From assembly GCA_015222405.1 (NCBI GenBank), contig JADFVG010000132.1, positions 1 to 5,726 of the forward strand: DNA of 5,726 bases. Reading direction: 5' to 3'. Position 1 is the stretch's first letter; each line of letters starts with the position of its first letter. This stretch comes from Chloroflexota bacterium. GTDB lineage: Bacteria; Chloroflexota; Dehalococcoidia; E44-bin15. The notes beneath the pieces were generated by a model that ran no database searches, had not been told where the DNA came from, and saw only the letters and a list, made by a program, of their open reading frames with translations. A program made the translations under genes and the position numbers. Below are positions 1 to 5,587 of this stretch, one piece after another.

Positions 1-193
1 AGAAGTCCCACATTGCCAACAAACTCTGTGCTCTGTAAAGCTGAGCGTTGACATTATCCTTATTATGGACAAGGAAAGAAGGAGAGGCAGCGGCGCGGCT
101 ATCGCCGCCGCCTCTGCCATCGCTTCGCGCCGCTTCTTCATCCTCTTGGCTCTTCGAGCTCTCCCCATTCTCAAATCTCAATAACTCACTCAT
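1..193 (-). CDS. Unrecognised protein, N-terminal 64 residues (runs off left edge)
   Basis: An ATG at 193-191 opens a frame with no stop for 64 codons to the window edge. It begins MSELLRFENGESS and continues with a low-complexity, charged stretch (about residues 8-37, rich in Glu/Asp/Ser, then Gly/Ala/Arg). A more ordered-looking segment follows, ending AQLYRAQSLLAMWDF. It lies 3 nt after the stop of the upstream LuxR-type gene and in the same frame, so the two are very probably co-transcribed and translationally coupled. AAGGCGG, about 10 nt before the ATG, is a possible ribosome binding site; the closer AAGGG abuts the ATG. The acidic stretch looks like a disordered linker ahead of a domain that lies outside the window. 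I do not recognise the family and assign no function. A start further downstream cannot be excluded. Confidence 0.6.
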   Translation of the reverse strand, partial: MSELLRFENGESSKSQEDEEAARSDGRGGGDSRAAASPSFLVHNKDNVNAQLYRAQSLLAMWDF

Positions 194-196
194 CCC

Positions 197-607
197 TTAT
201 TGACCGCCTTGTTCATTCTTCGTCCTTCCCTTCTCTCTCCAATTCCTTATCATGTTTATCAGACCCGCGTCCTCCTTGGACCGCGATGCTTCGGTTTCTA
301 TAGCCCACATTATCTTCTCCGCAAGGTCCCTTTCATCCTTGTTCTGTATGTTCACCTTGACTAGACCCTCCGAAATAGCTTTCATGAGGGCTTGCGCATT
401 CGTTGTCGCATCCAATTTCCTATTGAGACTATGCAGCATGTTCTTTACGGTCTGGTATTTGATATCAAGGGTCTCGGCTATTTCCTCGTTTGATTTGCCT
501 TCACTGTGCAAAATCAGTATCTCCAGCTCTCTTACAGATACTTTTGCTGCCTTTGAACTTTCACTCCATCTACTACGAGGATTGATGCTTAATCCATATT
601 CATTCAT
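197..607 (-). CDS. Small LuxR/GerE-type HTH transcriptional regulator
   Basis: This 136-residue protein is dominated by a LuxR-type helix-turn-helix domain at about residues 23-83. VSVRELEIL matches the family's opening LTxREhEVL. GKSNEEIAETLDIKYQTVKN is the scaffold helix, turn and recognition helix, and MLHSLNRKLDA matches the usual hxxIxxKLgv. There is no receiver, PAS or autoinducer-binding domain before it, so no sensory input is visible. The N-terminal 22 residues are short and basic. Residues 84-136 form a charged, probably helical tail that may serve dimerisation. The family binds palindromic operators as dimers. The start at 607 has AAGG 8 nt upstream and is the first plausible ATG of the frame. 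It is the first gene of a minus-strand operon with the open frame ending at the left edge, and it is divergent from the Ntn-hydrolase gene, which it may control. That target is inference. Confidence 0.88.
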   Translation of the reverse strand: MNEYGLSINPRSRWSESSKAAKVSVRELEILILHSEGKSNEEIAETLDIKYQTVKNMLHSLNRKLDATTNAQALMKAISEGLVKVNIQNKDERDLAEKIMWAIETEASRSKEDAGLINMIRNWREKGRTKNEQGGQ

Positions 608-629
608 ATTTAGCGCCTTAGTAAATACA

Positions 630-641
630 GTACCAGGGTAC
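630..641. promoter_or_regulatory. Candidate operator palindrome GTACC-N2-GGTAC
   Basis: GTACC (630-634) and GGTAC (637-641) form a perfect 5-bp inverted repeat with a 2-bp centre. It sits over the proposed -10 of the minus-strand luxR-type promoter and about 8 bp from the -35 of the divergent promoter. LuxR-type HTH dimers bind short palindromes, so autorepression is a reasonable hypothesis. The repeat is short enough to occur by chance. Confidence 0.35.
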
Positions 642-663
642 CATATTCTTGATCATTTGTCAA
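635..663 (-). promoter_or_regulatory. Likely promoter of the LuxR-type operon
   Basis: Read on the minus strand, a perfect TTGACA (663-658) is followed after exactly 17 bp by TACCCT (640-635). TGG precedes this weak -10 and gives an extended -10 form. The expected transcription start is near 628, about 20 nt before the ATG at 607. The -10 matches consensus at only three of six positions, so the call rests mainly on the -35, the spacing and the gene position. Confidence 0.5.
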
Positions 664-677
664 GTCTGTCTTATACT
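649..677 (+). promoter_or_regulatory. Candidate distal promoter of the Ntn-hydrolase gene
   Basis: TTGATC (649-654), a 17-bp spacer and TATACT (672-677) match the sigma-70 consensus at 4/6 and 5/6 positions, with ideal spacing. Transcription would start near 684, about 54 nt before the ATG at 738. It overlaps the minus-strand promoter by about 15 bp, so the two directions could compete for RNA polymerase. Confidence 0.4.
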
Positions 678-700
678 ATTCTCGCTATCGCTAATCTTAC

Positions 701-709
701 TGGTATAAT
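701..709 (+). promoter_or_regulatory. Extended -10 promoter of the Ntn-hydrolase gene
   Basis: TGGTATAAT is a perfect extended -10 element (TGnTATAAT). No good -35 lies 16-18 bp upstream, which extended -10 promoters tolerate. Transcription would start near 716, giving a leader of about 22 nt that contains AGGA (725-728), 9 nt before the ATG at 738. Confidence 0.5.
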
Positions 710-737
710 TGCGTTTGAATAGACAGGATGTACAAAT

Positions 738-1553
738 ATGACTCTTGCTGCTGGTTTCAAATTTGAGCACCCCAAAGCTCAAGGCGTCTCTCCCATTCTC
801 TTACTCTCTGATTCACGATATTCATATTTGCGTGCTACACCGCCCCATCGTGATGACGGCAAGAAGATAATTCCCTTGGCGGCCAATATTTTTGCCGTTT
901 TTGCAGGAAACGTACTTGAGGCACAGCACGCCCTTGCCAAACTTAAAGACGGTCTTGCTTTATCCACATCGGGTACTTTTGAATCCCTTGGTGAAATTCT
1001 CAAAACTTCATTTGATTCAGCGATTGCCACTTGGGATACACAAACCCCACATTGTCTTCTCGCCGGAATCTCTACAAAAGGCAATTCCAAACTCTTCTAT
1101 GCTTATCCAGATGCACAAAGTCATGGTTATGCGGTATCAGAGCGATTACAAGCTGTCATAGGCATCAAAGATTTGGAGCCGCGCCTGCAGAAGATCATAG
1201 ATATGCGCAAACCTAGTGGCCTATATCACCCAAAGCATTTTATGTGCAGGCCTGATGACATGTTTCTCACTGACTACGACCCGAAGAATCAAGCCATTCT
1301 GGATGCGAAGGAAATTTCCTTCCATATTTCAAGAGTCTTCCTTGACATTGTGGAAGACCCTACAGTAGATGGGGTAAATCGTCCATTACAGTCTGTCTTG
1401 CTTTTACCATCAGGACCTATATCAATTGCCTTATATGAAATTGCCTCATCTACGCAAATAACCAGAAAGACGGCTCGAGCCAACGAAGTACGTGAAGAAC
1501 CTGATCCAAGCTCTACATCTATCGCAGAATTGAATATACGACATTCTATCTAA
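738..1553 (+). CDS. Proteasome-like Ntn-hydrolase (probable threonine peptidase)
   Basis: This 271-residue protein starts MTLAAGF. Removal of Met1 would expose Thr2 as an N-terminal nucleophile, as in HslV and Anbu, which also lack a propeptide. LLLSDSR puts Asp25 where proteasome beta subunits have Asp17. The GKKI segment (Lys42/Lys43) fits the Lys33 position. FAVFAGN (residues 52-58) matches the buried AGN/AGG strand, and LLAGISTKGNSKLFYAYPD (107-125) matches the fold's iaGxxxxGxpxLYxidp pattern. A C-terminal strand, SVLLLPSGPISIALYEI, also fits the fold. It is longer than HslV (about 175) and somewhat longer than Anbu (about 245). No transmembrane segment or signal peptide is seen, so it is probably cytosolic. 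It has no adjacent ATPase such as HslU, and no Anbu-type partner genes are visible. The divergent LuxR-type gene is the likely regulator. Fold assignment is fairly sure; activity and substrate are inference. AGGA 9 nt upstream supports the start. Confidence 0.7.
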   Translation: MTLAAGFKFEHPKAQGVSPILLLSDSRYSYLRATPPHRDDGKKIIPLAANIFAVFAGNVLEAQHALAKLKDGLALSTSGTFESLGEILKTSFDSAIATWDTQTPHCLLAGISTKGNSKLFYAYPDAQSHGYAVSERLQAVIGIKDLEPRLQKIIDMRKPSGLYHPKHFMCRPDDMFLTDYDPKNQAILDAKEISFHISRVFLDIVEDPTVDGVNRPLQSVLLLPSGPISIALYEIASSTQITRKTARANEVREEPDPSSTSIAELNIRHSI

Positions 1554-1811
1554 CATCGACATAGCTGCTTTTGCCTTGCTGCAACTAACCATCTATTTCC
1601 CATTTTCCGTCCTATGCTATCAAGACCTCAAATGATGGTGGACGTCAATTGGTAATCTAAACAAATGTCATTCTGCTAACGTTTTTGCTAACGAACTCTC
1701 CACCACCATAAACCACAAGTTGGTACTAAACAGCACCACCTTAAGCTAACTCGCCAACAAAAACGTATCAAGAATTACCTCTTTTCACCCTCAGGGACAT
1801 ACCTCTTGTAT
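1554..1811. repeat. Non-coding spacer with short direct and inverted repeats
   Basis: I find no convincing gene, promoter or terminator here. It holds GCTAACG at 1675-1681 and 1687-1693, GCTAAC at 1745-1750, and a longer direct pair, TTGGTAATCTAAACA (1649-1663) and TTGGTACTAAACA (1720-1732), that differ by a 2-bp gap. TGATGGTGGA (1633-1642) and TCCACCACCA are inverted copies matching at 9 of 10 positions. Clustered short repeats beside an attachment core and a recombinase gene are the usual look of integrase arm and excisionase sites. That role is inferred. Confidence 0.4.
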
Positions 1812-1853
1812 CTTTTAATCAGGGTGTCATGGGTTCGAATCCCATACGGCCTA
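1812..1853 (+). other. Attachment-site core: 3' half of a tRNA-Lys(UUU) gene
   Basis: The stretch fits tRNA geometry exactly. It has anticodon loop CTTTTAA (anticodon TTT, Lys; 1812-1818), anticodon stem 3' strand TCAGG, a 5-nt variable loop GTGTC, T stem and loop ATGGG-TTCGAAT-CCCAT (1829-1845), acceptor 3' strand ACGGCCT (1846-1852) and discriminator A (1853). The next bases are CTA, not CCA. The 5' half is absent: the five bases before the loop (TGTAT) do not pair with TCAGG, and no D arm lies upstream. A fragment that starts at the anticodon loop and ends at the 3' end is the typical identity block left by a tyrosine integrase that crosses over in a tRNA anticodon loop. The recombinase gene begins within it. 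Confidence 0.85.
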
Positions 1854-2824
1854 CTAAGACTCCAATTCAAAACAGCCCTATCTTGCCGCCAGAACTAGCC
1901 AGATTTGTTAACAATGGTCTCCCTGTTTTGTTAACGAAATTCCTTACTTCCAGAAGACAAGGTATAAGTGAACGAACAACAGAGTTCTATGAGTATTGTC
2001 TGAAACCATTTGTTGAGAACTACCGATTAACACCAGAAGGGATAAATAGGTTTCTTGCAGACCTAACATGTGGCAATGCCAAACATGCTTATTACAGAGC
2101 ACTAAAAGCATTCTGCAATTGGGTCACAGAAGAGGGTTATATAGAATATAATCCTATCAAAAGGATTAGCCCTCCCAAAACAAGCGAACCGATATTACCC
2201 AGCCTAACACCCAGGCAGGTAGAGTACTTAATCGATGTAGCCGATAACACGAGGGATAGATGCATGATAAGTCTATTTGCTGACTGTGGTATGAGGTTGA
2301 GTGAACTAGCCAGTGTAAAAGCGGATGATATCGATTGGCAGAACTATACTGTTACTATCTGGGGTAAGGGCAATAAGCAGCGAAAGGCACCATTTACCAA
2401 GAGGACAGCCCGCTTATTGAGGCGCGTGATTGCTGAGAATAGCAAAGGTTCTGATGTATGGCATATAGAGCCTAATGGCATTCAGTTGATGCTACAGAAG
2501 CTAAAGCAAAAGACTGGACTACCATGCAATCCTCATACATTCAGAAGAACGTTCGCTTCAAATCTTCATAGGGCCGGTATCGATATCGAACACATAATGA
2601 GACTAGGTGGTTGGTCGTCACTGGATATGGTCCTCACATACACAAAATCAGTGAAGTTTGAGGATAGCCTCAGGATATACAAGTGGATCACCTCTGCGCT
2701 CTGGCTCAAAGGTAACGGAAAGAATCAACTCGGTAACCGGTATTATGACGCAACAAGGAGCACTTCGGTAACAGTTTATTCTGGCGCAACACGCAGTGGA
2801 ATGCGTTCCTGGGCGATTGGATAA
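1829..2824 (+). CDS. Tyrosine recombinase (integrase) starting inside the tRNA fragment
   Basis: The protein has 331 residues. About 35-115 form the SAM-like core-binding domain and about 125-285 the catalytic domain. The catalytic set is complete: Arg156 (GMRLSEL), Lys180 (WGKGNK), His236 and Arg239 (HTFRR), Trp262 in the common His/Trp position (GGWSS) and nucleophile Tyr271 (LTYTKS). It cuts and rejoins DNA at att sites through a 3'-phosphotyrosine link. The start is odd. ATG 1829 is the T stem of the tRNA fragment, so the protein opens MGSNPIRPT, translated tRNA. AGGG (1821-1824) gives a close Shine-Dalgarno match. No other ATG comes before Met146, and the alternatives are TTG at 1883 or 1928 without a good binding site. 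After Tyr271 the chain runs on for 60 residues, longer than usual, over a DNA direct repeat. This suggests a replaced or extended C-terminus. It converges on tldE with a 33-bp gap. Confidence 0.9.
   Translation: MGSNPIRPTKTPIQNSPILPPELARFVNNGLPVLLTKFLTSRRQGISERTTEFYEYCLKPFVENYRLTPEGINRFLADLTCGNAKHAYYRALKAFCNWVTEEGYIEYNPIKRISPPKTSEPILPSLTPRQVEYLIDVADNTRDRCMISLFADCGMRLSELASVKADDIDWQNYTVTIWGKGNKQRKAPFTKRTARLLRRVIAENSKGSDVWHIEPNGIQLMLQKLKQKTGLPCNPHTFRRTFASNLHRAGIDIEHIMRLGGWSSLDMVLTYTKSVKFEDSLRIYKWITSALWLKGNGKNQLGNRYYDATRSTSVTVYSGATRSGMRSWAIG
1907..1940. repeat. GTTAAC repeats inside the 5' end of the integrase gene
   Basis: GTTAAC occurs at 1907-1912 and again at 1930-1935. The second copy lies in TTTTGTTAACGAAAT (1926-1940), which matches TTTTGCTAACGAACT (1683-1697), on the other side of the tRNA core, at 13 of 15 positions. 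The copies lie about 75-90 bp after the core. They are candidate integrase arm-type sites; function is inferred from placement only. Confidence 0.3.
2728..2797. repeat. Imperfect 35-bp tandem repeat in the integrase tail
   Basis: Two adjoining units share TCGGTAAC (2730-2737 and 2765-2772) and CGCAACA (2749-2755 and 2785-2791), with similar spacing and a one-base indel between them. A further GGTAAC lies at 2711-2716. In the protein the units read YYDATRSTS and YSGATRSGM. The one-base indel means the units do not repeat in phase, so this is more likely a DNA-level duplication than a protein repeat. Confidence 0.55.
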
Positions 2825-2839
2825 TCCCTTGCATTCCAC
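2796..2839. repeat. 9-bp perfect inverted repeat between int and tldE
   Basis: GTGGAATGC (2796-2804) and GCATTCCAC (2831-2839) are exact inverted copies separated by 26 bp. The integrase stop codon (2822-2824) lies in the loop, and the repeat ends 18 bp before the tldE stop. No T-run follows in either direction, so it is not a clear intrinsic terminator. It could be a weak bidirectional terminator between the convergent genes, or a recombination or element-end scar. Confidence 0.4.
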
Positions 2840-2857
2840 ACCTTGAAATCTTACCGC

Positions 2858-4162
2858 CTATGATTTGGTCGCTACACTCACACTGTCGAACAATATCGCC
2901 GGGAAGGTTCCCGTCATTGCCGGGTAGAGGGTATCTTCGATCGCCAGCACATTTTTCATCACCTCATAGATGTTGCCGGCTACCATGGCGTCCTTTACAT
3001 TACCCACTATCTCTCCCTTTTCCACATATAGTCCTGGGCTGAGGCCCATAGAAAAATCACCATTGGGGATGTTGCCACTATGGGCTCCAAGCACACCGGC
3101 GATGATGATGCCGCGATCGATCGACCCTATGAGCTCTGAAAGAGACTTATCGCCGGGCTTTATGAAGGCGTGATCCAGAGACGGCGTGGGTTTTGTAGCG
3201 ATCGAATCGCCGCCCCACATCGCGCTCCTGAATCCATGCCCGGTGGGGCTTGCGTTCAGCTTGTCGGCGTAATGAAGATCATAATAGAAATTCTTTAGGA
3301 CGCCGTTTTCAACGACTGGAAAGTAGCGACAGGGCGTACCCTCGTCATCAAAGCTGCGGGCGCCGGGGAATTGATCATTGAGGGGGTCGTTATATACGGT
3401 CAGTTGACGGTCGAACATCTCATCCCCCAGTTTCTCCGAGACCGGCGATTTCCCTTCGTAGATATTCTTTCCGTTCGTGGCGCTCGCAAGCCTCCACATT
3501 AAACTGTAAATGGTATCCGGCAAGAAGAGCACCTTCATTTTCCCTCCGCGGGGACTCGCTTCTTTCAGCGACTTATTGTAGGTGTTGACAATGAAGTTCA
3601 GATGTTCGTCAGGTGTTCTCTCAAAATGCTTCAAAGCCACCAGTCGGCTTATCGAGGAGTAGGAGCCGGGATACATAATTGCAGTGTAGCAATAGTATAG
3701 AGATGACCTCGATGAAAGGTCGGTTCCATTGCTGTTTATGAGTCGCACCCTTGATGTCACACGTCCGGCTTCTATGTTGATCTGTCCACTCCTTCTGGGA
3801 CCAAGCATTTCACAGATCCTGTTGCACTCATCCACGATATTGGTATTGGTGAGGGTCTCGATAGCCGAGTTATAAGTATCCAGTTGAGCCGGGTCCCGCG
3901 TGACGGGGAGGTCAAAGCCCGCCTCGACGCTCAGAGAATCGAGCGCGTTTTGCAGGAATTCCTCGCCACTGATCAGGTTTCTGGTAAATGCGAATCCGAG
4001 TTTCCCATCCTTTATTATTCTCAAGGAAATCCCCGATTGCAGCTTGCTATCGATATCCTTGAGCTTCGCATTCTCGAACGAAACGGAATCGGTCGCCTGC
4101 TCCAGCGAGTAGATCTCCACTTGATCACTGACTTTTTTGGCGATTTCAAGCAATGCTTCCAT
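2858..4162 (-). CDS. tldE: TldE/PmbA-family subunit of the TldD/TldE protease
   Basis: This 434-residue protein is close to E. coli PmbA/TldE (450). It belongs to the U62/TldE family, the partner of TldD in a cytosolic heterodimer that degrades unfolded or processed peptides. In E. coli the complex matures microcin B17 and degrades the CcdA antitoxin. Seen here are SFDDEGTPCR (270-279), corresponding to the DDEG segment of the family, and the glycine-rich C-terminal stretch AHSGNIPNGDFSMG (360-373) followed by GLYVEKGEIVG, where E. coli PmbA has a similar GDYSRG and VENGEI. It has no HExxxH, as expected: the zinc site is in TldD. ATG 4162 overlaps the tldD stop as TGATG. I prefer it to GTG 4165 because GGAGG (4173-4169) lies 6 nt from the ATG but only 3 nt from the GTG. 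It is the second gene of the operon. Confidence 0.93.
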   Translation of the reverse strand: MEALLEIAKKVSDQVEIYSLEQATDSVSFENAKLKDIDSKLQSGISLRIIKDGKLGFAFTRNLISGEEFLQNALDSLSVEAGFDLPVTRDPAQLDTYNSAIETLTNTNIVDECNRICEMLGPRRSGQINIEAGRVTSRVRLINSNGTDLSSRSSLYYCYTAIMYPGSYSSISRLVALKHFERTPDEHLNFIVNTYNKSLKEASPRGGKMKVLFLPDTIYSLMWRLASATNGKNIYEGKSPVSEKLGDEMFDRQLTVYNDPLNDQFPGARSFDDEGTPCRYFPVVENGVLKNFYYDLHYADKLNASPTGHGFRSAMWGGDSIATKPTPSLDHAFIKPGDKSLSELIGSIDRGIIIAGVLGAHSGNIPNGDFSMGLSPGLYVEKGEIVGNVKDAMVAGNIYEVMKNVLAIEDTLYPAMTGTFPAILFDSVSVATKS

Positions 4163-5526
4163 CACGCACCTCCAATGACAACGTTTCTCATAAGTATGTG
4201 TGGCCCGCCATGGCAGGAACGAATGTTGAGTTGCCCTTTACCACACCCGCCGATTTCACCCAGCACCAGGTCATTTCCTATGGCGGTGATGTTTTGCATC
4301 GTCCGGTACAGATTCCCGGAGATATTGATGTCACGAATCATTTTCCCCAGTCTGCCGTTCTCGACCCTATAGGCGTACTGAGCGCCGAAGGTGAAGTTCT
4401 CCCCGCTGGTCTGCCCTCCCTTGCTGTCGAGGATATATAACCCATCGTCAAGTTCCTCAATAAGCTCCTCAAAGCTGTTGGTTCCCGGTTGGATAAAGAT
4501 GTTGCCCATCCTTATGATGGGAGCGAAACGGTAATCTTCGGCAATCGAGTGGCCACTCAAAGGCTCTCCAAAGGCTGCGGCAGTCCTTCTCGAGTGCAGG
4601 CGGCCCACCAGAATCCCGTCTCTCAGCAATTGAACCGGTCTGGCCGTTACCCCTTCGTCATCATACTTATAGAAACCCAATTGGCCAGGCATTGTTGGGT
4701 CATCAATGATGTTGAGCACCTTGTTCCCCAGCTTCGCTCCAATTCTCATCTTCTCTCTCATCGTGGGGTTGTCTTCGACAAGGTCGGCCTCAGAGAAGTG
4801 TCCGAACGCCTCGTGGGTAAAGACTCCGGCCATATTGGGATTGAGTATTGCATCGTATACCCCGGCGTCTACCGGCTTTGCCCGGAGAAGGTCGAGGGCA
4901 ATTCTCGTTTTCCTCTCAAACTCCTCATCCCGATTTCTAAGGATGGCAAATCCATTGCTTCCTCCAGCCCCTACCCTCACGTTCTGAATGAGATTCCCGT
5001 CCTTGCTGGTAATTAGCCCATTTATCGTTGTGGTAATCAGCTCCTCTCTGACTTCGCTTCCCTCGGTACTGGCGAAGCACTTATCTCGTGCGACCTCCTT
5101 GTATTGCAGGTTAGTCATACTGATCCCTTCCTGCTTCAGGGGGATGTCGTTGTAGTGCCGGGTTAATTCCAGCTTTTCCGCGATCGAAATCCTCCGCGGG
5201 TCCTCTTTCAAGGGCGGCAAGAAGGCGCCTCTGATTGCCTCGGTTGGGGCGAACACGACGGGCTTCTTTGTGTTCCGTGACAGGAGCAGGGCATTTTCTA
5301 GGGCGCTCTTGATCGCTTTTTCGGCATCGGTCTCCTTCGTGAAGGCTATGGTGGACAAGCCGCCGTTTTTGAGTACCCGCAATACGTATCCATCGGTGGT
5401 ATTCGAGCCGATCTCCCCTAATTCGGCACCGTTGAAGACGATCCTCGTCTCTCGGAGTATTTCGTAGCGAATATCGGCGTAATCCGCATCTGTCTTTGAA
5501 ATGATCGCCCTTAAAGTGTCAAACAT
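4162..5526 (-). CDS. tldD: TldD zinc metalloprotease subunit
   Basis: The protein has 454 residues (E. coli TldD 481). It carries the family's zinc motif HEAFGH at 238-243 (HExxxH) in the context GVFTHEAFGHFSEADL, and a likely third ligand, Cys428, in the conserved GEIGGCGKGQ. Other family hallmarks are KYDDEGV (about 287-293), LLRDGILVG, HSRRTAAAFG and SGGQTSGENF-like SKGGQTSGENFTFGAQYAY (368-386). With TldE it forms a cytosolic protease in which the peptide is threaded to the single metal site in TldD. The family is known from microcin B17 maturation and CcdA turnover. The ATG at 5526 follows a strong AAAGGAGG (5539-5532) by 5 nt. The gene is coupled to tldE by a TGATG overlap. No RiPP precursor or toxin-antitoxin gene is visible beside it, so the substrate is unknown. 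Confidence 0.96.
   Translation of the reverse strand: MFDTLRAIISKTDADYADIRYEILRETRIVFNGAELGEIGSNTTDGYVLRVLKNGGLSTIAFTKETDAEKAIKSALENALLLSRNTKKPVVFAPTEAIRGAFLPPLKEDPRRISIAEKLELTRHYNDIPLKQEGISMTNLQYKEVARDKCFASTEGSEVREELITTTINGLITSKDGNLIQNVRVGAGGSNGFAILRNRDEEFERKTRIALDLLRAKPVDAGVYDAILNPNMAGVFTHEAFGHFSEADLVEDNPTMREKMRIGAKLGNKVLNIIDDPTMPGQLGFYKYDDEGVTARPVQLLRDGILVGRLHSRRTAAAFGEPLSGHSIAEDYRFAPIIRMGNIFIQPGTNSFEELIEELDDGLYILDSKGGQTSGENFTFGAQYAYRVENGRLGKMIRDINISGNLYRTMQNITAIGNDLVLGEIGGCGKGQLNIRSCHGGPHILMRNVVIGGA
4169..4173 (-). promoter_or_regulatory. Ribosome binding site of tldE (decides its start)
   Basis: GGAGG on the minus strand, inside the last codons of tldD, is 6 nt before ATG 4162. This favours ATG 4162 over the in-frame GTG at 4165, and shows coupled translation by termination and re-initiation. 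Confidence 0.7.
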
Positions 5527-5587
5527 AGGCGCCTCCTTTGGCTGAAGCCTTCATCTAAACCCCAAAAACACACCCTTCGATGCATAT

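Noticed and set aside
83..115. GC-rich stem-loop (12 of 13 pairs) as terminator of the LuxR-type gene
   Set aside because: It lies inside an open coding frame that follows the LuxR-type gene, and only a mixed pyrimidine stretch, not a T-run, follows on the minus strand.
65..184. Plus-strand 39-codon reading frame starting MDKERRRGSG
   Set aside because: It is opposite the better-supported minus-strand frame in an operon, has no clear ribosome binding site, and its Arg/Ala-rich composition comes from the GC-rich repeat.
252..722. Plus-strand 156-residue reading frame opposite the LuxR-type gene
   Set aside because: The minus strand encodes a clear HTH domain over the same bases; the plus frame has no recognisable motif and also covers the divergent promoter region.
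779..1090. Minus-strand frame opposite the Ntn-hydrolase gene
   Set aside because: No family features; a shadow of the plus-strand gene, which has motifs, a promoter and a ribosome binding site.
1554..1828. CRISPR-like array in the repeat-rich spacer
   Set aside because: The repeats are only 6-15 bp, irregularly spaced and divergent; no repeat-spacer periodicity and no cas gene.
1740..1856. A complete tRNA gene ending at 1853-1856
   Set aside because: The 5' acceptor strand, D arm and 5' anticodon stem are absent; the bases before the anticodon loop do not pair with the 3' stem strand.
2648..2839. Minus-strand 63-residue frame over the integrase tail
   Set aside because: Cys-rich chance frame produced by the direct repeat, with no supported start or homology that I recognise.
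2796..2839. Bidirectional intrinsic terminator between int and tldE
   Set aside because: The inverted repeat is only 9 bp with a 26-bp loop and no T-run on either side, so it is listed as a repeat only.
4153..5016. Plus-strand frames opposite tldD (4153-4440, 4489-5016)
   Set aside because: Both are antisense to strongly conserved TldD motifs and show no family features of their own.
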